Part shown: positions 11,602 through 23,849 of the stretch, piece after piece
Position numbering within the stretch: position 1 is the stretch's first letter
Layout of the letters: each line of letters opens with the position of its first letter
Origin: Symbiodinium kawagutii
Lineage: Eukaryota > Sar > Dinophyceae > Suessiales > Symbiodiniaceae
DNA: 64,000 nt
Direction of reading: 5' to 3'
Assembly: GCA_009767595.1 (NCBI GenBank)
Contig: VSDK01013728.1
Location: forward strand, 40,896-104,895
Notes under the pieces: model-generated
Told to the model about the DNA's origin: nothing
The model's input: the letters and a program-made list of their open reading frames with translations, nothing else
Databases searched by the model: none
Made by a program: the position numbers and the translations under genes

Positions 11602-13203
11602 TCAACTAGAAGTGTAAGGTAGCAAAAGGAAGTTCAAAGACGTGTGTCTCCAATGCTTTGTTGTACTTTTGTGGCACCCTGCCACCAGTACTACACATAC
11701 ATGCAATTGCTGCAGATTTTGAAGCATCAGATTGCACACCACAATGCCACATTTCAGGAGAAGCAGCTTCACTTCACTTGCCTCGCACTCGAAATCAAAT
11801 TCGTACTGAACGCGTGTTTTCTCCTTGGCACAACCGGATGCAACTGCAATTTCTGCAACCATCGGAGCCTGTAAAGTTTCACCCTGCTGTGCTATGCTGT
11901 GCTCATGCCAAGGCACGAAATCTGACGTGCGAAGGTAAAAAGAGAACCTGCAATCCAGCTGTGAATGATGCCATGTCGGAAAAGGTCATTGCAGAAATCG
12001 AGGAACTTAACGTCGAGCAACATTCAGCACGTACCAACCAGAAAAGACGCTGCCAAAACATGGAGTGAGCTTGGACGAGACACTTGTTCTTGACCGCTGC
12101 ATTGTAGACTCCAATGAGGATTCCGCCAAAGCGTGAGAAGTTCAACTTGAGAACAGGAGACCTGGCGACAAGAGAAAACATAAATTTCCCCGTCCCAAAA
12201 AACACCAGAAGAGGGCAATGTTTTGAGAAGGAAAAGTGCCATGAAAGCCTCCAAAACACCCTTTAGCTGCTCCCCTTGAGGCCTCAATGTGCACTGGCCG
12301 TATGCCTCGAAGAATTGCCCAACGAAAAGCGCAGTTCCACGCCTGACAGGGACTATTTGTAAACTCAAAATTTGCCAACTCAAAATCAAAAGGAGAATAA
12401 TTGAAAATTATAAAACAGTATCAAGTCGTACGGACTGAAACATCTTGGCCTTACGACAAACCTAAGAGCCTGAAACAGCCTGAACATTCTCAGCAGGCTC
12501 AGTTCCCAGCTCATTGCGCGTCCAACCTATGCGAAGCACTGCACAAGGCCACAGCTGTGAATGGTACTCGAATGTCGCCAAGCCTGCACGCTGGATTCCA
12601 TAGCACCTGTCAATGCCACAAATTAGAAGTGCGGGAGGGGATGATGTATACACGTGTATAACAGTACTGCAACACGTTGACAAAAGAAGCATCGCAACGC
12701 CCTTGGCCACGGCACATGTCAGAGGGATAATTTCGTTCCAGGTCCCAAAGCTCGAAATCGGTCTCACGCTTGAAGTTGAAGATCTGCACCTGCCCAGGGA
12801 TTCTCATGAAACGATATCCAAACCTTGGCCTGACACCGGTGGTTGCAGAAAAATAATCACACATGCAAGCACCCATCCTTTTATGGATGCCCACATATAT
12901 GCATGTATGTTGGCATGCATATTTGTATGAATGCGAACGCGCTCAAAACTCGAAAACAACTGACCGAACGATGCCTCCATAAACCAACTGAATGACTGAA
13001 TCGGTGAAAAAATGACGGGATGAATTATGAAGAATTGAACGATGAAGGCACAGCTCGTCGCAGCATTTCGGCAACTCTTGCTTTTGTAAAATGTGAACGA
13101 GAGTCTCCAACAACGCTACGCCACGGCAGAATACTGCAGAAGGCGCAGTATCATCAACAAAACCCTGGCTCCCTGCATTTTCGACACAAAGCTGCCCCAA
13201 ACA
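11602..13203 (-). CDS. Candidate multi-exon gene, unknown protein
   Basis: Minus-strand blocks with strong protein character lie in order. At about 13,200-13,000 there is VALLETLVHILQKQELPK. At about 12,850-12,620 there is FGYRFMRIPGQVQIFNFK followed by FELWDLERNYPSDMCR. At about 12,351-12,245, after an AATAG acceptor, there is FVGQFFEAYGQCTLRPQGE. At about 12,171-12,060, after TTGTCGCCAG, there is LKLNFSRFGGILIGVYNAA. At about 11,890-11,690, after GCACAG, there is TRVQYEFDFECEASEVKLL followed by a hydrophobic stretch. The changing frames and AG borders indicate introns. I cannot name the family; aromatic-rich blocks suggest a globular enzyme or binding domain. Overlapping plus frames (for example 11,658-12,068) are weaker. 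Confidence 0.45.
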
Positions 13204-13329
13204 TGCCCATACCGCAACTTGCAGCTTTCTGTTCGCAAAGCCCCTCGTTAAACCTTCACCATTGATATTGCTTCGGCAATAAGGCTGGCTTTCACAATGC
13301 TACTCAAGCCCTCGGTGCAGAGTTTAATT

Positions 13330-14100
13330 TGCATAGCTCCGTTTGTGTGGTGTCTCTGGGTGTGCCCATGTATGCATGCGCCTGGCTATACATGCGTGTA
13401 TGAACTTATCCAGTCAATTTAACAAATATGTAGGTGTTCACTGTGGATTCGGAATAGGTTCATTATGTATGCCGTGAGTATGCATGCAATCAGTATATAT
13501 GTTTTGCATGTGCCCAGTTAGTATGTAGGCATTCAATATCAACGCATTCAGTATGTACGCCCTCAATATGTACAAATTCAGTACGTGCAAATTCACTCTA
13601 TAAGCCTGTAGTATTTACGCACGTGCATTCCATATCGAAGCATTCAGTATGTACTTATTCAGTAAGTACCCATTCAGCATGTGTTCGTTTTCATTAATTA
13701 TGCAACATGTGCATTCAATTCAGAATGGATGGATTTTGTCTGCATGTATGCTTGCATGTGCATATGCGCCTGCATCTGCTAATGGATATGTATATTTATG
13801 ATCTAGAAATACACGCACACACACAGATATGTATATATATATGTGTGTGTGTATATCTATCTATCTGCGTGCGTGTGTGTTTGCATTTGTGTGTGTGTGT
13901 GTTTGTGGATGTGCCTGTGAACGTGTAAATGTGGATCCGTGTATCTGTGTATCCACATGTGTGCATATCTATGCCTGACTGCATGCGTGCATCCATGCAC
14001 GTACTCCTATATGTTTGCATCTGTGTCTGCATCCATGTATGGATATGCGCCTGCATGCATGTGGCATCGTGTGGCTATCTATGCATCTATGACGGGGCGG
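13330..14100 (+). repeat. TG/CA-rich and CATTCAGTATGTAC repeat region
   Basis: ATTCAGTATGTACGC-like words recur at about 13,450-13,680. They are followed by TGTGTG, TATATG and CTATCTATC runs to about 14,100. Long false frames on both strands result. Nothing gene-like is seen. Confidence 0.5.
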
Positions 14101-15448
14101 GTGATGGTGTATCTTTGTGTGTGTTTGGGCAGCAATCCCCAGATTGGGCCAGGAGCAACAAAGGTTTGCAAATTTCCTTCGGCCGGCCTTGCCGTTGAAA
14201 GCTCTTTGGTTTTCTGCGAAGTCCTCGCAGAAGGGACCACATGAGAAAATGCAATTAGAGAGCACAATGTTGCAACAAAGTGAGCTGATAGGCCATGCAC
14301 TCACCGCACACTCCAGGAGCATTCTAGCATCAAGTATTGATTCAACGACGTCAAAGCACACCTTTCTGGAACTATCAAAGCATCCAATTCCCTCGGATAC
14401 CCTTATGGAAATTCCGCTCAGGCGTTTCATCGGTTCCATCTGGGCTTTGTGTAAATCAGGGCCTGCCGGTAGACCTGCCATGCCCTCAGCACGTTGCCAA
14501 CCACCTCACAGGTGTATAGCATGGTTGGGAAAAATGCTAACGCAAAATGTTTAAAATGCGTGGGCCTCAGAAGCCTACTAACGTCACTACCCTCTGCTCT
14601 GGCAGCCAAAACTGGCCTCGCCCTGGTTCTCCTGAGGATCATCGCAGTCGCAAATGACCAGCTTGTCAACACCGGAAACCTCAATATGCAAATCATAGCA
14701 CCCCCAAGAGGCAATGAATGACTGCAATGACCTACAACATACAACACAACATACAACATCCTACAACTTCGTTACAACTTGGATCAACCGAACCTCAAAC
14801 TCGGCCAAGCAGCGGCATCGTAAAGGCTGTCTGGAACATCTGAGAGGTACCGCTTCTGACCTCAGAGCTCTTCGGAGGCGAGTTCGATCTTGACATGTTG
14901 CCTATCCTAGCCTTCTGCCATGGGATGCTGGAATATAAAGAAATTAACGAATGCAACAAACCTTTTCTTATATATATGTGTGTGTGTGTGTATATATATA
15001 TATATAGCACACATACACACTCATGCCACACTGCCAACTATGAGCCTCTACTTGTTGCATTTCGCTGCATTTTGTTGCATGTATAGTATGCACATAGCAC
15101 ATTTTAGGATGTGAAATCGGTTCACTGGAAACATGCCTGTCGCCTCTTGAGACCTTGATCCATGCACTGTCCATCTTGACGTTTCAGTGAGTGAATCGTC
15201 GCGGTGCCTTGCATGACGTTGCCGCGGGTGCCAGGGAAGTCGGTTGTTTGTGCAACTGCCTCAGGCTTCAAGGAGCGCACTTCAAAACAGTGCGCAGGCT
15301 CAAAATGGTCAAATGAGTCAGATATGGCTATCTTTTAATTGGATTATCTGTTAATCAAATACCCTTAGTTGAACGTTGAAATGACATGCCAATGCCGCTG
15401 AAGGAGCTGTGACGAAGGTGGTGCCCTCTTTCGCTTGCTTTCCTTCAG

Positions 15449-15601
15449 GGTCACAAGTTGATCTCCCAGAAGGGAATGAATTCCTCTTTTCGGGACGTTC
15501 TTGTAGGACTCTTGAATAATGCTAATCTCTGGCACTGCAAAGCGGCCGAGGCTCCCAATTCGCTCTCAGATGAGCTGGACTTTAGCTCAACGCAAGGGTA
15601 G
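15449..15601 (+). CDS. Candidate terminal exon, unknown protein
   Basis: A pyrimidine-rich acceptor (TTGCTTTCCTTCAG) is followed by 50 codons ending in TAG. The product starts GHKLISQKGMNSSFRDVLVG and ends in an acidic SDELDFSS stretch. Exon length, acceptor quality and composition all fit a last exon. A possible earlier exon with product RGALHDVAAGAREVG lies at about 15,191-15,318 in another frame. No family is recognised. Confidence 0.42.
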   Translation, partial: GHKLISQKGMNSSFRDVLVGLLNNANLWHCKAAEAPNSLSDELDFSSTQG

Positions 15602-15769
15602 CCACTGGTAATCAGCTTCCTGAGCGGCTGAGGGGATCTGGCGAGATCTGAAGAGAATGAGATTTAGAAACAAAACCACCTTCTCTATTTAGAAATACAA
15701 AAACAATAAAAGAACAAATTCTACATACATATACATACATACATTTATTTACATACATACATACACACA

Positions 15770-16256
15770 TACCATACCATACCATACCATACCGTACCGT
15801 ACCGTACCATACCCTACCATACCATACCATACCATATCAACCATACCAACCATACCAACCATACCAACCATACCAACCATACCATACCATACCAAACCAA
15901 ACAAAACAAAACAAACCATACATACCACACATACATACCATACATACCATACATACCATACATACCATACATACCATCCATACATGCCGCACCATACCAT
16001 ACCACACCACACCATACCATACAATACCATATCATACAATAAAAACCATACCATACCATGGTATACCAAACAAAACGAAACATAACTTGACATAACATAC
16101 CATGACATAACGTAGCATAACATACCATCCATACATACCATAAATACCATACCATCCCTGCATTCCATACCATGCCATATCATACCATACCGCACCACAC
16201 CATACCATATCATACCATACCATGCCATATCATACCACACCATACCATACCATACA
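15770..16256 (+). repeat. (ACCAT)n pentanucleotide array
   Basis: ACCAT, with variants ACCGT, ACCAA and ACATACC, runs for nearly 490 bases. Long Met/Val/Trp/Tyr-rich minus-strand frames are by-products of it. Confidence 0.9.
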
Positions 16257-16560
16257 TACGTACCCACCTATTTACACACATACACACATACACGCATACA
16301 TAAATACATACATACATACATGCATGCATGCATGCATGCATGCATGCATACATACATACATACATACATACATACATACGTACATACATACATACGTACA
16401 TACATACATACGTACATACATACATACATACATACATACATACATACATACATACAAACATACATACATACATACATACATATCTACATACATACATACA
16501 CATCTCCATACATACATATCTACATAGATACATACGTACATACATACATACGTACATGCA
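16257..16560 (+). repeat. (ATAC)n tetranucleotide array
   Basis: ATAC units with occasional GTAC, TGCA and TCTAC variants, including a (TGCA)n stretch at about 16,320-16,347. It abuts pentanucleotide arrays on both sides. Confidence 0.9.
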
Positions 16561-17000
16561 TACATACCATTACATTACATACCATTACATTACATACCGT
16601 TACATTACATTACATTACATTACATTACATTACATTACGTCACGTTACGTTACGTTACGTTACATTACATTACATTACATTACATTACATTACATACATA
16701 CATACATTCATATCTACATACATACATACATACGTACATACATTACATTACATTACATTACATTACATACATACATCACAACATAACAAAACATAAAATA
16801 ACATAACATAACAAAACATAAAATAACATGACATAACATAACATTGCATAACATAACATTACATAACATAACATAACATTACATTACATTACACTACATT
16901 ACATTACATTGCATTGCATTGCATTGCATTGCATTGCATTACTTTACATTACATTACATTATATTACATGTCATTTCATTACATTACATTACATACACGC
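16561..17000 (+). repeat. (ATTAC)n / (ATAAC)n pentanucleotide array
   Basis: ATTAC, CGTTA, ATAAC and GCATT units follow one another in blocks, with one reversion to ATAC at about 16,692-16,740. False Thr/Leu/His/Tyr frames are open throughout. Confidence 0.9.
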
Positions 17001-17273
17001 ATACATGCATACATGCATGCATATTTGATGCACAGATATACAATTACATATCAAAACTAAAATACATCTATATACATAGTTGTCTATGTACGCACACACA
17101 CACACACGCACATTTATGTTTGAATATATTTTCAAATATGTATATATATATATATACATATTTGTATTTACAACTCTTTGCATTTGCTGATGTTTTCTTA
17201 CATTTCCTTACTTACTTGTTCTTAGTCATTTGCACCCGGAATTATGTGTGTACGTATCTGCCTATCGATCCGC

Positions 17274-17456
17274 CCGTGCGAGAAAAACCTGCGGCCGCGG
17301 CACCTGAGCACAACTTGGCCTGTCTCCGTCTCAGAGCCGACCACCAGCACCACTGGTGCCTCATCAGGCTCCAGATCCGTCCACAGCTTCCTCAGGGCAA
17401 CGCTCCCAGTGGCAGTGACCTACAGTGACGCATCACAACCACATCTCGCAACTTAA
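17274..17456 (+). CDS. Possible exon, unknown protein
   Basis: A GC-rich island between AT-rich repeats is open in two plus frames. One is Ser/Thr-rich and the other Ala/Pro/Leu-rich. The contrast in composition with the flanks suggests unique, possibly coding sequence, but frame and strand are undecided. Confidence 0.2.
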   Translation, partial: PCEKNLRPRHLSTTWPVSVSEPTTSTTGASSGSRSVHSFLRATLPVAVTYSDASQPHLAT

Positions 17457-18478
17457 ACTTTTCAGTAATAATAATACGAATATATATGTATATATATATA
17501 TATTCATTGATTTATGTAATGTTTCCTATTTATTTTCTACTTATGAATAAATATATATATATATACACACAATTGTAATCATTGAAATCATTGAGATCCA
17601 CGCTGTTCAAACCCCTTGAGGCGCGCAGTCTCTTCTTCAAGGGTCTCCTGGCGACATCGCAAACGGAATGATGAGTCCACTGAGTCCATCTCCAGAACTC
17701 TCCTCTGGACGACGCTGGAGGGCTCTCAGCGTCTGACACACACTGAACTCCAATCGACAAAACATGCTACATTTCAAAAGTCTTAAAATATATATATATA
17801 TATGCATAAATAAAAAAAATATGCATACATACTTTCACAAATACATTCAAGCAAAGAACATAGAGATACATACAGACTGTTCAACTGAACATCTCAGACA
17901 TGCTCAAACAACAATCTTCCGTTGACTTTTGCCATTCGTTGAAACTGCATCCACTTCAGAAATGCTCAAGAACACATACAAAATACAAAATCGCCGCTAC
18001 TATGCACCCACGGCACCTGCTCCAATTCCATGCGACGCTCCTGGCCGGCCTGCAAATAAACTCCAAAAATCGATGGCCTACATTGTGGCCTGTACCTTCC
18101 CAGCACATGTGGAAGCCAGCCAAAACCGACCAACTTAAGATCGCTGGCGGATTGTTTGTCGCATTGAGCTAAAAATGTTGGGATCATGATCATGCCGTTC
18201 ATTTTCAGCCACTCATACCACCGAAAAGACTGCATAGATGTGCATGGAAGCATGATCTGCGCGATGTTCGACTAGTCATGGCTCTGAGCAGGACTTTGGG
18301 ATGAGCGACGGAACAATACGGCCACCCCTGTCTCTAAGCACGGGCTTTACAAATGAAACGGATCAAACAGACTTAGTGAATGTCTCCTTTTGCCTGTTCG
18401 GTGCCCACATCCCTTCAGAGCAAATAAATAACTATAGATATGAATATGACGTGCTCCCATGCGTTCACTCCAACGAGA

Positions 18479-19546
18479 GCAATCAGCAACTCTAATCTTC
18501 TGGCTGCCAAAGCCAACAATCAAGCTGGTTATTGCTTCCGCGCTTGGGAAGTTCTCTTCCTTCCGAACGAATGATTAGATATTCTTTGGACGCATCATGC
18601 CACCAACGCACATGCTGAAGCTCTAGCTTAACTCAACTCGCTCCAACAACAACGGTCACCAGCAACTCAAATGTCCTCATTGATCACGCCAACGGTCAGG
18701 CAGGTAATTGGTTCCGCACTTGGGAGTTGTTCTTTCCCTTCAGAACGAATGATTAGATATTTTTTGGATGCATCATGCCACCAATGCACATGCTGAAGCT
18801 CGGGCTGGACTCAACTCGCTCCAACAACAACAACAGCGATCACCAGCAACTCAAATGTCCTCATTGATCACGCCAACGGTCAGGCAGGTAATTGGTTCCG
18901 CACTTGGGAGTTGTTCTTTCCCTTCAGAACGAATGATTAGATATTTTTTGGATGCATCATGCCGCCAAAGCACGTGCTGAAGCTCTGGCTTTACTCAACT
19001 CGCTCCAACAACAACAACAGCGATCACCAGCAACTCAAATGTCCTCATTGATCACGCCAATGGTCAGGCAGGTAATTGGTTCCGCACTTGGGAGTGGTTC
19101 GTTCCCTTCAGAACGAATGATTAGATATTTTTTGGATGCATCATGCCGCCAAAGCACGTGCTGAAGCTCTGGCTTTACTCAACTCGCTCCAACAACAACG
19201 GTCACCAGCAACTCAAATGTCCTCATTGATCACGCCAATGGTCAGGCAGGTAATTGGTTCCGCACTTGGGAGTGGTTCGTTCCCTTCAGAACGAATGATT
19301 AGATATTTTTTGGATGCATCATGCCGCCAAAGCACGTGCTGAAGCTCTGGCTTTACTCAACTCGCTCCAACAACAACGGTCACCAGCAACTCAAATGTCC
19401 TCATTGATCACGCCAATGGTCAGGCAGGTAATTGGTTCCGCACTTGGGAGTGGTTCGTTCCCTTCAGAACGAATGATTAGATATTTTTTGGATGCATCAT
19501 GCCGCCAAAGCACGTGCTGAAGCTCTGGCTTTACTCAACTCGCTCC

Positions 19547-19604
<58 letters not shown>

Positions 19605-19957
19605 ACAACAACAGTCACCAGCAACTCAAATGTCCTCATTGATCACACAAACGTCAGGCAGGTAATTGGTTCCGCACTTGGGAGTGGTTCGTTCCCTTCA
19701 GAACGAATGATTAGATATTTTTTGGATGCATCATGCCACCAATGCACATGCTGCAGCTCTTGCTCAACTCAACTCGCTCCAACAACAACGGTCACCAGCA
19801 ACTCAAATGTCCTCATTGATCACACAAACGTCAGGCAGGTAATTGGTTCCGCACTTGGGAGTGGTTCGTTCCCTTCAGAACGAATGATTAGATATTTTTT
19901 GGATGCATCATGCCACCAATGCACATGCTGAAGCTCGGGCTGAACGCAACTCGCTCC

Positions 19958-20034
<77 letters not shown>

Positions 20035-20191
20035 CGGTCACCAGCAACTCAAATGTCCTCATTGATCACACCAACGGTCAGGCAGGTAATTGGTTCCGCA
20101 CTTGGGAGTGGTTCGTTCCCTTCAGAACGAATGATTAGATATTTTTTGGATGCATCATGCCGCCAAAGCACATGCTGAAGCTCTGGCTCAA
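18479..20191 (+). repeat. 178-184 bp satellite with internal (CAA)n
   Basis: The marker CATCATGC recurs at 18,593, 18,771, 18,955, 19,139, 19,317, 19,495, 19,729, 19,906 and 20,153. Spacings are 178, 184, 184, 178, 178, 234, 177 and 247. Almost all length change lies in a CAA tract inside each unit; it expands to about 19,539-19,612 and about 19,957-20,036. Because unit length is usually 1 mod 3, the same 68-70 codon frame restarts in a new phase each time. This argues against one long protein. Confidence 0.9.
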
Positions 20192-21885
20192 CCTTGCCCG
20201 AGTGCTAGATCTCCAACCATCAACCTACTCTGCATGTGACAGGAAACCTGCACCAAAGGACACTTCAGGAGAACGAAAGTTATGACAATCCTCAAGATCA
20301 ATTCCGATCTCCAAGGTTTGAAATATCTCATCCTTGCCCGCGTGCTAGATCTCCAACCATCAACCTACTCTGCATGTGACAGGAAACCTGCACCAAAGGA
20401 CACTTCAGGAGAACGAAAGTTATGACAATCCTCAAGATCAATTCCGATCTCCAAGGTTTGAAATATCTCATCCTTGCCCGCGTGCTAGATCTCCAACCAT
20501 CAACCTACTCTGCATGTGACAGGAAACCTGCACCAAAGGACACTTCAGGAGAACGAAAGTTATGACAATCCTCAAGATCAATTCCGATCTCCAAGGTTTG
20601 AAATATCTCATCCTTGCCCGCGTGCTAGATCTCCAACCATCAACCTACTCTGCATGTGACAGGAAACCTGCACCAAAGGACACTTCAGGAGAACGAAAGT
20701 TATGACAATCCTCAAGATCAATTCCGATCTCCAAGGTTTGAAATATCTCATCCTTGCCCGCGTGCTAGATCTCCAACCATCAACCTACTCTGCATGTGAC
20801 AGGAAACCTGCACCAAAGGACACTTCAGGAGAACGAAAGTTATGACAATCCTCAAGATCAATTCCGATCTCCAAGGTTTGAAATATCTCATCCTTGCCCG
20901 CGTGCTAGATCTCCAACCATCAACCTACTCTGCATGTGACAGGAAACCTGCACCAAAGGACACTTCAGGAGAACGAAAGTTATGACAATCCTCAAGATCA
21001 ATTCAGATCTCCAAGGTTTGAAATATCTCATCCTTGCCCAGTGCTAGATCTCCAACCATCAACCTACTCTGAATGTGACAGCAAACCTGCACCAAAGGAC
21101 ACTTCAGGAGAACGAAAGTTATGACAATCCTCAAGATCAATTCAGATCTCCAAGGTTTGAAATATCTCATCCTTGCCCGAGTGCTAGATCTCCAACCATC
21201 AACCTACTCTGCATGTGACAGCAAACCTGCACCAAAGGACACTTCAGGAGAACGAAAGTTATGACAATCCTCAAGATCAATTCAGATCTCCAAGGTTTGA
21301 AATATCTCATCCTTGCCCGAGTGCTAGATCTCCAACCATCAACCTACTCTGCATGTGACAGCAAACCTGCACCAAAGGACACTTCAGGAGAACGAAAGTT
21401 ATGACAATCCTCAAGATCAATTCAGATCTCCAAGGTTTGAAATATCTCATCCTTGCCCGAGTGCTAGATCTCCAACCATCAACCTACTCTGCATGTGACA
21501 GCAAACCTGCACCAAAGGACACTTCAGGAGAACGAAAGTTATGACAATCCTCAAGATCAATTCAGATCTCCAAGGTTTGAAATATCTCATCCTTGCCCGA
21601 GTGCTAGATCTCCAACCATCAACCTGCTCTGCATGTGACAGCAAACCTGCACCGAAGGACACTTCAGGAGAATGAAAGTTATGACAATCCTCAAGATCAA
21701 TTCAGATCTCCAAGGTTTGAAATATCTCATCCTTGCCCGAGTGCTAGATCTCCAACCATCAACCTACTCTGCATGTGACAGCAAACCTGCACAGAAGGAC
21801 ACTTGGACACTTCAGGAGAACGAAAGTTATAAAAATCCTCAAGATCAATTCAGATCTCCAAGGTTTGAAAGATCGCATTCTTGCC
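20192..21885 (+). repeat. 140-bp tandem satellite, 12 units
   Basis: CCTTGCCC starts units at 20,192, 20,332, 20,472, 20,612, 20,752, 20,892, 21,032, 21,171, 21,311, 21,451, 21,591 and 21,731. The period is 140 except one 139-bp unit. Early units carry GACAGGAAACC and ATTCCGATCT; later ones carry GACAGCAAACC and ATTCAGATCT. The last unit has a small GGACACTT duplication and then diverges. The array begins exactly where the preceding satellite stops. Confidence 0.95.
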
Positions 21886-22499
21886 AAGGCAGTAATGGTG
21901 AATAGTAAATCGCAGCTGTCAGGCCTTTCATGTGCAGACGAGAACGTAATTTTGACAAATCAAACATCCTGAGGATCAAATCTTCAATGATTCAATCCAC
22001 CCTGTTTCCTCACTCATGCATGGGGGCTGCACCTAAAAAGTTGAGAATGGGTGGGAGGACTAAAAATGCAGTGAAAAGAAAAAACACATACCGCGAGAAC
22101 AGGGCAAACATCACCAAATGAGGTTAGATGAGGAGCAAGCAAACCAAGGTCAATTCCCACTTAACAACCCCGCTTCTTGCATATTCTGGACAGATGCAGT
22201 TAGTTTCAATCAAAGTGGTGATAAGTGTGCAGGCCTTGAAGATGAAAGTCTGCGACGCAAGTCCCAGGATGAAGGCCGCAAGACCCGCCAAAGGCCCAAG
22301 ACTTTGGAGAAAGGACGGCCGGTATTCCTGCGCTCATATCGAGGTGCACTGTCATCCGTGGACTGGGCTCAATTGAAGCTCCTGCTCCTCTTGCTTGGTT
22401 GCCTCTGGAGTGGCTGCAGGGATTGCCGGCGCCTCAAGAATATCGACCTGGCAATCTCGGTGTGTCTGGGGCTTTTTCCCTCCCTCTTTTCTCTCCTGT

Positions 22500-22535
22500 T
22501 GTCCGTTACTCTCTTCTCTCTCTCTCCCTCTCTGC

Positions 22536-22568
<33 letters not shown>

Positions 22569-22790
22569 CCACTCTCTCTCTTCTCTCTCCCTCTCTGACT
22601 CTTCTATCCTCTGTTATTTTCTCGTCTCTCCCTCCCTCGCTTTCTCTTCTATTATCCATTAATTATTCTCTCCTCTCTTGGTTTTTCTCTCTCTTTCTCT
22701 CCCTATCTCACCCTCTTTCAGTCTCTCTCTCTCTCTCTCCGTATCTCGCTCTCCGTCTCTCTCTCTCTCTCTCTTTCTGTCTCTTTCGCG
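22500..22790 (+). repeat. CT-rich low-complexity tract
   Basis: CTCTCTCCCTCT with short interruptions covers about 290 bases. The 239-codon plus frame running through it (22,118-22,837) may have a coding-like start (SLRRKSQDEGRKTRQRPK) but is mostly Ser/Leu repeat. I leave it unannotated as a gene. Confidence 0.8.
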
Positions 22791-22879
22791 AAGGACCTGC
22801 TAACTGCACAAGAGGGTGGCGGAAGCGAGAGTTGTAGGAAAGAGAGTGGTGGTGCATATGATGGTTCAAGGTGATGATG

Positions 22880-23450
22880 ATGGCGTTTTTCTGTGTTGGT
22901 GCTTTTTTCCTGGTGTTTCCATTTGGTGTCTTGTGTCTTGTGTTTTTCTTTGGCTGATGTTCTTTCTCTGCTGGTGTTTTTCCTTTGCGGGTGTTTTTTC
23001 TCCGCGGTGCTTTTCTCTGGCGAGAGAGAGGGAGGGAGAGAGAGAGAGAGAGACGAAAATAAAGTATAGGAGAACGAGAGAGGGAGGGAGAGGGAGAGAG
23101 AGACAAACAAAAATAGAGTAGAAGAACGAGAGAGGGAGGGAAGGAGAGAGAGAGGGAGAGAGAAGAGAGAATAATCGAAGGAAGTTTGGAAGTCAAACGT
23201 CCGACTTATGGAAAGTTGAAGCTGTCAGTCTGTGACATCAGTGGAAAATGCCAGCGGAGAAACACACCAGAGAGAAAAAATACCAGAGCAAAAACACCAG
23301 CAGATAAGAAAAAACCAGCAAAGAAAAACGCCAGAGAGGGAAAACACCAGCAAAGAAGAAACACCAAAGCAAACAGACCAGCAAATAAAGAACAGCAGCA
23401 AGGGGAAAACACCAGAAAAAAAATAAACAGCAAAGGAAAGACACCAAAGC
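22880..23450 (+). repeat. Imperfect inverted repeat of GGTGTTTTTC / GAAAAACACC units
   Basis: The left arm (about 22,885-23,020) has repeated CTGGTGTTTTTCCTTTG-like words. The right arm (about 23,250-23,450) has their complements, AAAGAAAAACACCAG. A GAGAGAGGGAGG spacer lies between. The arms could pair over a long imperfect stem. Lys/Thr/Arg-rich plus frames in the right arm are probably by-products. Confidence 0.55.
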
Positions 23451-23726
23451 AAAAGCCTTCTCTGTTTTTTTGTGGATTGAAGAGGTACATGTCTGATCAA
23501 TTGCGATCATGTTTGCACGCGTGTGAGAAAACCCTCACATCCACACTGCCGACCACGGTCCAAGCAAGGGTGAGGGCATAAGGGAAAATGAGAGCTGACT
23601 GAGTGATTATGCAGGTGAACAACAACAACGACGACGACGACGACGACAACGACGAGGAGAACTAGAAGGGTTCGGCCGAGTATGTTGAGCAGTTCGTTTT
23701 GGCGTCTGGATGTGTTTGGCCTCTTT

Positions 23727-23849
23727 TTAGTGGAAAACGAGCGCCTGGGGTGCCTTTCGGTCATTCGGAATCGAAATCGCGTCTAGCTTCTGAAGGTCCC
23801 GCAGAAGGGTGCCCAAATGGCGGACACACAGGTTCAGCCGCACGACGCG
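23727..23849 (-). CDS. Candidate terminal exon, unknown protein
   Basis: A CATTTTGGCAG acceptor is followed in phase by about 40 codons to TAA. The product reads RVVRLNLCVRHLGTLLRDL, then QKLDAISIPNDRKAP. The Leu/Arg spacing suggests an amphipathic helix. The family is unknown. The plus strand over the same span is also open, but its product is poor in aliphatic residues. Confidence 0.42.
   Translation of the reverse strand, partial: RVVRLNLCVRHLGTLLRDLQKLDAISIPNDRKAPQALVFH

Noticed and set aside
15749..16796. Long frames rich in Met/Trp/Tyr/Val or Thr/His/Tyr
   Set aside because: Direct translation of ACCAT, ATAC and ATTAC arrays, open on both strands.
22118..22837. 239-codon plus frame
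   Set aside because: More than half is Ser/Leu from a CT tract; only about 40 codons look natural and no splice border supports them.
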